Shown here: piece after piece, positions 6,446 through 15,294 of the stretch
Layout of the letters: every line of letters begins with the position of its first letter
How positions within the stretch are numbered: the stretch's first letter is position 1
Source of the DNA: Oscillospiraceae bacterium
Lineage (GTDB): Bacteria > Bacillota > Clostridia > Oscillospirales > Ruminococcaceae
DNA length: 18,989 nucleotides
Reading direction: 5' to 3'
NCBI GenBank assembly: GCA_020024175.1
Contig: JAHHUB010000011.1
Coordinates: 1 to 18,989, forward strand
The notes under the pieces: model-generated
What the model was told of the DNA's origin: nothing
The model's database searches: none
What the model saw: only the letters and a program-made list of their open reading frames with translations
Made by a program: the position numbers and the translations under genes

Positions 6446-9277
6446 ATGTCTATTGATAAAATTGTTATCAAAGGTGCAAGAGAAAATAACCTGAAAAATA
6501 TTGATGTAACAATTCCTAGAGATAAACTGGTGGTTTTTACCGGTTTATCTGGGTCGGGAAAAAGTTCTCTTGCATTTAACACTATCTTTGCTGATGGTCA
6601 GCGAAGATATATGGAAAGTTTGTCCTCCTATGCCAGAATGTTTTTGGGACAAATGGAAAAACCAAATGTGGATTATATTGAAGGTCTTTCACCATCAATT
6701 TCCATAGATCAAAAAACTACATCAAAAAATCCACGCTCCACTGTGGGCACAATTACGGAAATATACGACTATTTAAGACTACTTTATGCCAGAGTGGGTA
6801 TTCCTCACTGTCCTATCTGCGGAAAAATTATCAAACAGCAGACAGTGGATCAAATGACCGATAAAGTTATGGAACTGTCCGAAGGTACTAAAATACAAAT
6901 TTTAGCACCTGTGATAAGGGGCAGAAAAGGTGAACATACAAAAGTTTTGGACAGTGCCAGAAAATCAGGTTTTGTCCGTGTCCGTGTGGATGGAAGTATA
7001 TATGATTTATCAGAGGAAATTTCCCTTGATAAAAACAAAAAACACAATATAGAAATTGTAATTGACAGACTTGTTGTAAGAGAAAATATCAAATCCCGTC
7101 TTGCGGATTCATTGGAACAGGCACTAAACTTTGCTGAAGGACTTGCTATGGTTGATGTAATAGATGGTGAAGAAATGCTCTTTTCGCAAAATTATGCCTG
7201 TCCTGACCATGGAATAAGCATTGAAGAACTAAGTCCCAGAATGTTTTCATTCAACAACCCTTTCGGTGCCTGCGAAAAATGTACAGGTCTTGGAACTATT
7301 ATGAAAGTTGACCCTGATATGGTTATCCCAAATAAAAATCTCTCAATAAAAGAAGGGGCAATCAAAGTCAGTGGCTGGTATTATGCCGAGGGAGGAATTG
7401 CACAGCTTTATTATGAAGCTTTAGCCAAGAAATACAAATTTTCATTGGATACCCCTATAAAAGATTTAGACAAAAAGATAGTTGATATACTGCTTTATGG
7501 CACCAATGGCGAAAAATTCACCCGAAAAATCACTTCCGATAATACCAGCGGAACTTATGAAACTGATTTTGAAGGTATAGCCAACAACCTGGAAAGACGA
7601 TTTAGAGAAACAAACAGCGACTGGATGAAAGAAGAAATTGCAGGCTATATGTCAAAGGAAAAATGTAAATACTGCGACGGTCAGCGTTTGAAAAAAGAAT
7701 CTCTTTCTGTTTTGGTAGGAGGTAAAAATATCAGTGAATTTACCGATATGTCCATAAAAGAAGCATATGATTTTATAAACTCTTTGGAGCTTACCAAAAT
7801 GGAAGAAATGATAGCTCATCAGATTATAAAAGAAATTAAGGAACGACTGGGATTTCTTAAAAATGTAGGGCTTGAATATCTGACTTTATCACGTTCTGCA
7901 GGTACTTTGTCAGGTGGAGAAAGTCAAAGAATCAGACTTGCCACTCAGATAGGTTCTTCATTGGTGGGAGTAATCTACATTTTGGACGAACCCAGCATAG
8001 GACTGCATCAATATGATAACGATAGACTTATAAAAGCACTTAAAAAACTACGGGATTTAGGCAACACACTTATTGTAGTAGAACATGATGAGGACACAAT
8101 AAAGGCAGCGGACTATATTGTAGATATAGGACCGGGAGCTGGAATACATGGTGGAGAAGTTGTCTGTGCTGGTACTGTGGATGATATAAAGAAATGTGAA
8201 AAATCCATTACCGGTCAGTATTTAAGTGGTAAAAAGTTTATTCCCGTACCGGAAAAGAGAAGAAAAGGCAATGGTGAAAAACTTAAAATAGTAAAAGCTG
8301 CTGTCAATAATCTTAAAAATATAACAGTGGAAATTCCTTTGGGAACAATGACAGTAGTTACAGGTATTTCTGGCTCAGGCAAAAGCTCCCTTGTCAACGA
8401 AGTGCTGTATAAAGCTCTTGCTCATGAACTTAACGGGTCAAAGCATAAACCGGGAAAATGTGAAAGAATTGATGGCATAGAATACCTTGATAAAGTAATT
8501 GATATTGACCAGTCCCCCATAGGAAGAACACCTCGTTCCAATCCTGCTACATACACAGGGGTATTTACTGACATCAGAGAAGTTTTTGCCCAAACTAATG
8601 AAGCTAAAATGAGAGGATACAGCAGCGGAAGATTTTCATTTAATGTAAAAGGAGGCCGCTGTGAAGCTTGTGAAGGTGCAGGTATTCTAAAAATAGAAAT
8701 GCACTTTTTACCTGATGTATTTGTTCCATGTGATACCTGCAAAGGAAAACGCTATAACAGAGAAACTTTGGAAATAAAATACAAAGACAAGACTATAAAT
8801 GATATTTTGGAAATGACAGTTACTGAAGGGCTTACTTTTTTTGAAAATCACCCCAAAATAAAAAGAAAACTTCAAACTTTGGAAGATGTAGGTCTTGGGT
8901 ATATTAAAATAGGACAACCTGCCACAACTCTATCAGGGGGAGAAGCACAGAGAGTAAAGCTTGCTACAGAACTTGCAAAGCGTTCTACAGGAAAAACAAT
9001 TTATATTTTAGATGAACCCACTACCGGACTTCACACCGCAGATGTTCATAAACTAATTGATGTTTTACAGATTTTGGTAAATGCAGGCAATACTGTTGTT
9101 ATGATTGAACACAACTTAGATGTAATAAAAGTGGCAGATCATATCATAGATTTAGGACCATTCGGAGGTGTAAACGGTGGTCAAATAGTCGCTGTAGGTA
9201 CTCCAGAAAAAATAGCTGGCAACAACAAGTCTCTGACAGGCCAATTTTTAAAACCATTGCTGGAACGTGGATATTAA
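6446..9277 (+). CDS. uvrA: Excinuclease ABC subunit A (UvrA)
   Basis: This 943-residue protein is the damage-sensing ATPase of nucleotide excision repair and acts as a dimer with UvrB. It contains two ABC ATPase modules: Walker A GLSGSGKSS at 33-41 and GISGSGKSS at 640-648, with signatures LSGGESQR at 488-495 and LSGGEAQR at 829-836. Zinc modules are intact: CPIC starts at residue 122, further CxxC pairs lie in CEKC and CKYC, and the C-terminal module is CEAC (739-742) with CDTC (762-765). The length fits the family (about 940). AGGAG precedes the ATG. It is cotranscribed with uvrB, the usual Firmicute order. Confidence 0.98.
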   Translation: MSIDKIVIKGARENNLKNIDVTIPRDKLVVFTGLSGSGKSSLAFNTIFADGQRRYMESLSSYARMFLGQMEKPNVDYIEGLSPSISIDQKTTSKNPRSTVGTITEIYDYLRLLYARVGIPHCPICGKIIKQQTVDQMTDKVMELSEGTKIQILAPVIRGRKGEHTKVLDSARKSGFVRVRVDGSIYDLSEEISLDKNKKHNIEIVIDRLVVRENIKSRLADSLEQALNFAEGLAMVDVIDGEEMLFSQNYACPDHGISIEELSPRMFSFNNPFGACEKCTGLGTIMKVDPDMVIPNKNLSIKEGAIKVSGWYYAEGGIAQLYYEALAKKYKFSLDTPIKDLDKKIVDILLYGTNGEKFTRKITSDNTSGTYETDFEGIANNLERRFRETNSDWMKEEIAGYMSKEKCKYCDGQRLKKESLSVLVGGKNISEFTDMSIKEAYDFINSLELTKMEEMIAHQIIKEIKERLGFLKNVGLEYLTLSRSAGTLSGGESQRIRLATQIGSSLVGVIYILDEPSIGLHQYDNDRLIKALKKLRDLGNTLIVVEHDEDTIKAADYIVDIGPGAGIHGGEVVCAGTVDDIKKCEKSITGQYLSGKKFIPVPEKRRKGNGEKLKIVKAAVNNLKNITVEIPLGTMTVVTGISGSGKSSLVNEVLYKALAHELNGSKHKPGKCERIDGIEYLDKVIDIDQSPIGRTPRSNPATYTGVFTDIREVFAQTNEAKMRGYSSGRFSFNVKGGRCEACEGAGILKIEMHFLPDVFVPCDTCKGKRYNRETLEIKYKDKTINDILEMTVTEGLTFFENHPKIKRKLQTLEDVGLGYIKIGQPATTLSGGEAQRVKLATELAKRSTGKTIYILDEPTTGLHTADVHKLIDVLQILVNAGNTVVMIEHNLDVIKVADHIIDLGPFGGVNGGQIVAVGTPEKIAGNNKSLTGQFLKPLLERGY

Positions 9278-9306
9278 TTTACATTAATTGGAATAGAGGA
9301 GACCTA

Positions 9307-10449
9307 ATGCTGAAAAAATATAAAAATCAAATTATTTATATATTATGTGTAGTTCTGTCAGTGCTTTTTATTTTATGCTCATATATTTATATCAGAGAAA
9401 ACGGAAATTTTGATATACACAAAACCGAAACAGTTATAGCCAGAGCAACAGTTACCTCCATATTGGAAAAAAGACAATCAAACAGTGTTTTAGGTGTTAC
9501 GGATTATATCGACTTTACTGCCATAATTAAAGGTGGGTCAATGGATGGAGCAGAAGTTACTGCTACACAAATTAATGATATTTATACCGCAGTAAAAATG
9601 AAAGAAGTAGAAGTGGGAGATAAAGTCCTGCTTTCTTACTTGGATGATGCAGATAATGACTCAGGCTGGGTTATGGGTGAATATCTCAGAACTGATAAAC
9701 TCATTATCCTGGGTATAATATTTATGATTTTACTTGTGGTATTCGGACACATTAAAGGTATAAGTACATTGTTAGCATTGGTATTTACCTGTTTGGCAGT
9801 ATTTATAGTGTTGGTTCCATCTATAATAGGAGGACTGAATATATATTTCTGGACTATTGCTGTCTGTACATTTATTATAGTTATGACTATTATTTTGGTA
9901 AACGGAATTTCGGTAAAAAGTACTGTTGCTATGATAGGATGTTTTTCCGGAGTTACAGTTTGTGCTCTCATGACTATAATAATGGATAAGGTTCTGTTTT
10001 TAACAGGTATAGTTGATGATGATTCCACATTTTTGCTGCTTCTTCATAATGATCATTTAATAAATTTAAATGCTGTTGTATTTGCCAGCATAGCAATAGG
10101 TGCTGTAGGAGCTATTATGGATGTGGCTATTTCCATGGCATCATCTTTGTATGAAGTAAAATGTCAATCAGAAAACTGTACAGTTAAAACCATTATGCAA
10201 AGTGGTTTAAATATTGGAAGAGATATTTTGGGTACTATGTCAAATACTCTTATTTTGGCATATATAGGAAGTTCTCTTTCAACAGTTTTACTTCTTATAG
10301 CTTACAATTCCTCTTTTATACAGCTTTTTAACAGAGAAATGATTGTGGTGGAAATACTGCAAATTTTAGTGGGAAGTTTCGGACTTTTGCTGACAATTCC
10401 TCTTACAACTTTCTTCTCATCTATACTGTACACCAAAAAATTAAAATAA
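9307..10449 (+). CDS. YibE/F family multi-pass membrane protein
   Basis: This 380-residue integral membrane protein belongs to the YibE/F-like family (PF07907), whose function is not established. An N-terminal membrane helix (about 8-29) leads to an outside domain of about 100 residues (30-130) with beta-rich character. At least seven more hydrophobic helices follow from about 131 to 375. The family's conserved blocks are clear: GAIMDVAISMASSL at about 268-281 and GRDILGTMSNTLILAYIG at 304-321, containing the conserved D and N in otherwise hydrophobic segments. The start has GAGGAG at about 9296-9301. It begins 29 bases after uvrA with no terminator between, so it is probably in the uvr transcript. 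Transport is plausible from its topology but unproven. Confidence 0.85.
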   Translation: MLKKYKNQIIYILCVVLSVLFILCSYIYIRENGNFDIHKTETVIARATVTSILEKRQSNSVLGVTDYIDFTAIIKGGSMDGAEVTATQINDIYTAVKMKEVEVGDKVLLSYLDDADNDSGWVMGEYLRTDKLIILGIIFMILLVVFGHIKGISTLLALVFTCLAVFIVLVPSIIGGLNIYFWTIAVCTFIIVMTIILVNGISVKSTVAMIGCFSGVTVCALMTIIMDKVLFLTGIVDDDSTFLLLLHNDHLINLNAVVFASIAIGAVGAIMDVAISMASSLYEVKCQSENCTVKTIMQSGLNIGRDILGTMSNTLILAYIGSSLSTVLLLIAYNSSFIQLFNREMIVVEILQILVGSFGLLLTIPLTTFFSSILYTKKLK

Positions 10450-10461
10450 TTTTTAATTTAA

Positions 10462-10505
10462 AACAGGCATATAAACCTTTAATAGCTATGGTTTATATGC
10501 CTGTT
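10462..10505. terminator. Bidirectional terminator between yibE/F and cobN-like gene
   Basis: A perfect 16-bp stem (AACAGGCATATAAACC with its complement) encloses a 12-base loop, 12 bases after the YibE/F stop and 26 bases beyond the cobN-like stop. It is followed on the plus strand by AAATTTTTT and on the minus strand by a T/A-rich tract. It should stop both converging transcripts. Confidence 0.88.
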
Positions 10506-10531
10506 AAATTTTTTAATCACATCAAATATAT

Positions 10532-13500
10532 TTATTCACTTGCTTCTTCAACAGTTCCCTCTGCCTGCATATATATTTTTTGCAGTTTTCGGAGAGTTTG
10601 CTCATCAGTATTCCACATACCACGCTGATTTGCTTCCAGCAGTCGTTCACTTAGGCTGTGGACAGACCATTTGTTAGCTGTTTCCATCCATTGACGGGTT
10701 TCTTCATCAAAAAGGAACTTTTCAGCTGCGGACTGATACATCCAGTCCTCGGCAGCATCAGCAGTTGCATCCCAACCGAAAAGATGATCTATTGCAATAA
10801 CAATTTCCTGTGCACCTTTGAAGCCATGGCGTTTTAATCCTTCCAACCATTTAGGATTTAATATTCTGCTTCTGACAATGCGAGCAGTTTCTTTGCCAAT
10901 ATCTCTTGTAACAGGTCTGTCAGGGTCATCAGTATGTCCTGTCAAAGCTAACGGCATTTTTCCTGAATTTGCTTTTACACAAGCTACCAGTCCACCATGG
11001 TATCCATAGAAATCATCGCTTGAAAGCATATCATATTCCACATTACTTTCATTTTTTATGGTAACTGATACTGTAGACATACGGTTTTTGAACATATTTG
11101 GACGGTTTTCTCCATGGGATTTTTCTGTATAAGCATAACTGCTCCATGTTTCAAATACCTGAGCTAAGTCTTTAAAATCATTCCATTGACGGCTGTCAAT
11201 AACTTTAGCCACACCTGAACCGTAACATCCAGGTGCGCATCCATATATTCTGGCATAAGCCATATCTTTGGCTTTATCTTCGGAAAGACCTTCAGCCATA
11301 AGATTTTCCATGTCTTTGCGAATGTGTTTTTTTACATAGTTTTTTTCATCTGGTTCATCCAAAGCTGCTACACAGTTTACAGCTTTATCCATCAGTGAAA
11401 TTAAGTTTGGATACATATCTCTGAAAAGTCCCGAAATTCTGAGGGTAATATCCAATCTGGGGCGTCCCAGCTCTTCCAAAGGAATAGGTTCAACCCCTAT
11501 AACTTTGGTGCTTTCTCCCAAATAAACAGGGCGAACACCGAGAAGATACAAACATTCGGCAAAATCTTCTCCACAAGTTTTAATGGTATTTCCTGCCCAA
11601 ACTACCATAGCTATGCTTTCCGGATAATCGTTATTTTGAATACTGTATTCTGCAAGCATTTGACTAGCTAAGATTTTTCCTATTTCCCATGCTGCCCTTG
11701 AAGGAATTTGATTTGGATCACTGGCATAAAAATTTCGTCCTGTTGGTAATATATCCACATTTCCTCTTGTAGGGTTTCCTCCCAAAGAGGGTGGGACAAA
11801 ATGTCCGTTGGTTCCTGCCATAAGATTTGTCATTTCGTCTGTAATATGATTGAGTTTATCACAAACAGTTTCGCACATAAACTTTAATGTAATTTTAAGA
11901 TAAGCTGTAGAGCCAATAAAATTTTCCCTATTTACTGCGTTTTCCACTTCATTGGAATTGTAATCTTTTTGAGCCAGATAATCTGTAAGGCGTTTGGCTG
12001 TTTCAACAGCATTGTCATAAACCGACAAACCTGAAATTCCGTTAAAATCCTTTGTAGGACAATTTTTAACCTGTATTGGATCATATCCCTGTGCTGTTAA
12101 AATTCCATCATTTAAAGAGGGGATATTTCCGTTTTTTACCCGAACTAAAGTTCTAAGCATATTTTCATAAAGTTTGCCCTGAGGTACTGTACCAAAAATA
12201 TGAAGACCATCTTTAACAACTGAATTTTTTAATTCACCCACCCAAATATGAATGGATTCTATAACTTTATCACTGTCTTTCTCAAAGTCATTTTCATTTA
12301 AATGTAAATCTTTAGTGATATTAACATCATTAGCCAAATTAAAAATACGCTTTGCCAAATCGGGAATTTGAGCAGGACGAAACTGTTTGGCCTGATGATA
12401 CTCTTTTAGTGCTTCATCTATAACAGATAAGTTTTCATATGCACCTGCCTCATCAAGAGAAGGAGGCATATGATCTAGTATAACAGCACATCCTCGTCGT
12501 TTAGCCTGTATTCCTTCTCCTGTAATGCCTATATGGTATGGATACATATGTGGCATATTTCCAATACATAAGTCTGTATAACACTCTCGACTTAAACCCA
12601 CTTCTTTTCCCGGCAGCCATTCAACTGTTCCATGTGTTCCAATATGGTATATTGCATTAGCCTTAAATACATCTTCCAAATATCTGTAATAGGCAATATA
12701 ACTGTAAGGAGGAACTGAATCAGTGCTGTGATAAAGTTCTGTAGCTTGTTCTGCAAAAGCTCTGGAAGGCTGAAGACCTATGAAGATATTTCCGTTTATA
12801 ATTCCTGGAAAAAGGAATTTGTTATCTTCTGTCATAGCTTCTCCGGGTGCCTCACCCCAGCGGTTTATCAGTTCTTTTTTTACTTTATCGCTACAATCAC
12901 CAAACCATTTTTCCCAAATTTCCGGGTTTGCAGTTGCGGCAGCTCTTTTTGACATTTCTTCTTCTGAAATCCAGCGTATATCATTGGTCAATCCTTCTGT
13001 CAAACGCTTTGCAATATCCTGTCCGTCTTTAAAATCATATTCTGTATAAATACCCTGTTTTTGCAAAGATTTTATAATTTGATATACACTCTCAAAACTA
13101 TCTAGTCCTTCTGCACATCCAAGTTTGGCATTCCCATGAAAAGTGTTAAATAAAATCGCTATCTTTTTTTCTTTTTGGGGGAGAAACCCCAGCTTTGCCC
13201 AGTTGAGTGCTAATTTGCATACCCTGTCAATTCTGTCTTCCATAGGTATAAAAATTTTGCATTCCACACCATCTTCTTCATGTATAATTTGACAGGCACA
13301 GGGTACAGTTATAATCTGTCCATCAAGTTCAGGCTGAAAAATTGTATTTGTAATGGACATATTATCAATTCCCTTGGAAGTTTTTTCATAATCTTCCCTG
13401 GTTAAGCGAGTGGTCATTACTTGAAGAGCAGGGACATTCCATCCTTCAAAAACACTGTTTGAAATTATATGGCTTCCATCTCCCGGCCAACTCATATGGG

Positions 13501-14278
13501 TTAGAGAAAATCCTGCCATAACCAAAATAACCTGTGGCAATTTTTTGCTTTCCCATGTAAAGTACCTATCCATTGCATGGCGTATACCCAGTTGTTCATC
13601 TTCATTATTCGCCATTCGGGTAAATAGTGGAAGGGGGATTGCCCCCAATTCTTCCAGCTTATTTAAAACAGCACATATATGCCGGGTATTTCCGCTCATA
13701 ATTTGACTGTGCTGTAAAATTAAACCTATAACTGGAGCTTTGTGTTTTGCGGCATGGCGTCTGAGAGCTATACATTCTTCCTTGCTTAAAATTCTGCCAC
13801 AGGAGAAAAATCCTTCATCAACAGGTGGAATAGGTTCTGGCACTAAACACTTTGCTCCAAATCTCTCTGAAGCTATTTGAAGCAGCATACCTGTTATATT
13901 TTTTTCTCCTCCAAAAGCAAAATATTTTTGCAATCGTCTGTATTCTTCCTCTTTAAGACCTGAATCAGGCAAGAGCTGAGCTACTTCATCCGGGAGAGAT
14001 GACTCAAAATATACAGGCATTTTATTTGTAAGAGTTTTCCAAATATTATCGAAATCAGGTAAAGTCTGCACTCCACCATGAAAATACACAATACCATAAT
14101 CACAATTTTCAGCTTCAGACAAAAAATTCGGAACTTTTTCCGGGTTAGCCACCAAATCCCACACGGAGAAACAATGTCCATTAATAAGTCCCGGATATTT
14201 TTCTTCTGTTTTACGCAAAGCGCGTTTTACATTCCAAAGTCGGTCTTCAGTAGCAATAAGACAAAGAATATTAATCAT
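10532..14278 (-). CDS. cobN: CobN/BchH-family chelatase large subunit
   Basis: This 1248-residue protein is the large, tetrapyrrole-binding subunit of an ATP-dependent metal chelatase (PF02514). Signature blocks are HIGTHGTVEWLPGK at about 545-558 and GGNPTRGNVDILPTGRN at about 833-849, followed by YASDPNQIPSRAAW. The histidine-rich HIGTHG segment is a candidate metal or active-site element. Length fits CobN (about 1100-1300) rather than a fragment. I moved the start to the ATG at 14278, which has GGGAGGAAA seven bases upstream; the in-frame ATG at 14293 contains that ribosome site. It overlaps the radical SAM stop as ATGA. Well-studied relatives insert cobalt (CobN), magnesium (BchH/ChlH) or act on heme iron (HmuS). 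Which metal and ring this one uses is not visible, so cobN denotes the family only. Confidence 0.9.
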   Translation of the reverse strand: MINILCLIATEDRLWNVKRALRKTEEKYPGLINGHCFSVWDLVANPEKVPNFLSEAENCDYGIVYFHGGVQTLPDFDNIWKTLTNKMPVYFESSLPDEVAQLLPDSGLKEEEYRRLQKYFAFGGEKNITGMLLQIASERFGAKCLVPEPIPPVDEGFFSCGRILSKEECIALRRHAAKHKAPVIGLILQHSQIMSGNTRHICAVLNKLEELGAIPLPLFTRMANNEDEQLGIRHAMDRYFTWESKKLPQVILVMAGFSLTHMSWPGDGSHIISNSVFEGWNVPALQVMTTRLTREDYEKTSKGIDNMSITNTIFQPELDGQIITVPCACQIIHEEDGVECKIFIPMEDRIDRVCKLALNWAKLGFLPQKEKKIAILFNTFHGNAKLGCAEGLDSFESVYQIIKSLQKQGIYTEYDFKDGQDIAKRLTEGLTNDIRWISEEEMSKRAAATANPEIWEKWFGDCSDKVKKELINRWGEAPGEAMTEDNKFLFPGIINGNIFIGLQPSRAFAEQATELYHSTDSVPPYSYIAYYRYLEDVFKANAIYHIGTHGTVEWLPGKEVGLSRECYTDLCIGNMPHMYPYHIGITGEGIQAKRRGCAVILDHMPPSLDEAGAYENLSVIDEALKEYHQAKQFRPAQIPDLAKRIFNLANDVNITKDLHLNENDFEKDSDKVIESIHIWVGELKNSVVKDGLHIFGTVPQGKLYENMLRTLVRVKNGNIPSLNDGILTAQGYDPIQVKNCPTKDFNGISGLSVYDNAVETAKRLTDYLAQKDYNSNEVENAVNRENFIGSTAYLKITLKFMCETVCDKLNHITDEMTNLMAGTNGHFVPPSLGGNPTRGNVDILPTGRNFYASDPNQIPSRAAWEIGKILASQMLAEYSIQNNDYPESIAMVVWAGNTIKTCGEDFAECLYLLGVRPVYLGESTKVIGVEPIPLEELGRPRLDITLRISGLFRDMYPNLISLMDKAVNCVAALDEPDEKNYVKKHIRKDMENLMAEGLSEDKAKDMAYARIYGCAPGCYGSGVAKVIDSRQWNDFKDLAQVFETWSSYAYTEKSHGENRPNMFKNRMSTVSVTIKNESNVEYDMLSSDDFYGYHGGLVACVKANSGKMPLALTGHTDDPDRPVTRDIGKETARIVRSRILNPKWLEGLKRHGFKGAQEIVIAIDHLFGWDATADAAEDWMYQSAAEKFLFDEETRQWMETANKWSVHSLSERLLEANQRGMWNTDEQTLRKLQKIYMQAEGTVEEASE

Positions 14279-15294
14279 AGATTTTCCTCCCATTCTTTAT
14301 TAAATATATGGTGCATTTGACAGGTAAGGGAATTGGGTTTTTGTTCAATTCCAATTCTCATAGCAGGACAGCCACCTTTGCAAAGAGAAAAAGAGGGGCA
14401 CTTCATACAGATTGAAGGAGGAGCTAAATTTAACTGACAGCGCTTTTTTTTCGGAAGTCCGTTTTTGATATTTCCCAAAAAGCACAGTGAATTTCCAATC
14501 ATTGAAGAACATGGCCAGCAATCTCCATTACCATCAACTGCCATTGATTTTTCTGTTTGAGCATAGCAGTAAATACATTCATCAGAGGGATAGCAATGAC
14601 GGTTTGTCAATCTGTCCCATTCTCTAAGATGGATGGAAATTTTTGCATGACGCAGCTCTTTGTATTGTGAAATAAGGCTATGTAGTCCTTTTTCCAGTGC
14701 TTTTGGGGAGGGAGAGCAATCATTTAAAGCTGCTCTGCCTATTGGGCGACATAAATCAAGTCCTATTCCTGCTATATTTCCCAAATATAAAGCAACATCT
14801 AAAATTCGATGTAAATTTTCTGCATTGGCTGATGAAATTACTGTGGTAATATTACAACGCAGATTTTGCTCAGCTAAATTATGTATTCCCTCGGTTATTT
14901 TTTCATAAGTGGGAGTTTTGTCAGGAAATACTCTGAAACGATTTTCATTTCCTATTCCATCCAAACTGACTCCTACAGCACAGTGATAGCTGCTCAGTTT
15001 ACTGCATATTTCAGGAGTCAGCAAAGTCCCGTTTGTCTGTATGGCTAAAATAAGATTTCTGTTTGTTTCTTTGCCAAAATGATATATATCTTCTATTACA
15101 TGAAAATTAAGCAGAGGCTCTCCTCCCGTAAATTGGATATGCAAGGTTTCTCCAGGTTTGCAACATAAATTTACTGCTTTTATAGCTGCTTCAGAAGTCA
15201 TATCCGGTTTAGGCTGATCAGCAGCATAGCAGTAAGTACATTTTAAATTGCAGCGTTCAGTAATTCTAAGAATAAGGGACTCTATTTTATCCAT
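14275..15294 (-). CDS. Radical SAM/SPASM protein in a chelatase operon
   Basis: This 339-residue enzyme has the radical SAM motif CNLKCTYC (C15, C19, C22), which binds the [4Fe-4S] cluster that cleaves SAM. FTGGEP at 55-60 and the QTNGT strand at about 86-90 complete the barrel. The C-terminal part is a SPASM domain for auxiliary clusters: C259/C262, C271, then C296-x2-C299-x5-C305-x3-C309 and a final C324, the canonical spacing; C240 and C243 add further candidate ligands. SPASM enzymes include peptide maturases and sulfatase-activating enzymes, and the related heme enzymes NirJ, AhbC and AhbD. The ATG has AAGGAG upstream and overlaps the preceding stop by 8 bases. No peptide substrate gene is visible nearby. 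The reaction is unknown; action on a tetrapyrrole or on the chelatase is inference. Confidence 0.85.
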   Translation of the reverse strand: MDKIESLILRITERCNLKCTYCYAADQPKPDMTSEAAIKAVNLCCKPGETLHIQFTGGEPLLNFHVIEDIYHFGKETNRNLILAIQTNGTLLTPEICSKLSSYHCAVGVSLDGIGNENRFRVFPDKTPTYEKITEGIHNLAEQNLRCNITTVISSANAENLHRILDVALYLGNIAGIGLDLCRPIGRAALNDCSPSPKALEKGLHSLISQYKELRHAKISIHLREWDRLTNRHCYPSDECIYCYAQTEKSMAVDGNGDCWPCSSMIGNSLCFLGNIKNGLPKKKRCQLNLAPPSICMKCPSFSLCKGGCPAMRIGIEQKPNSLTCQMHHIFNKEWEENL

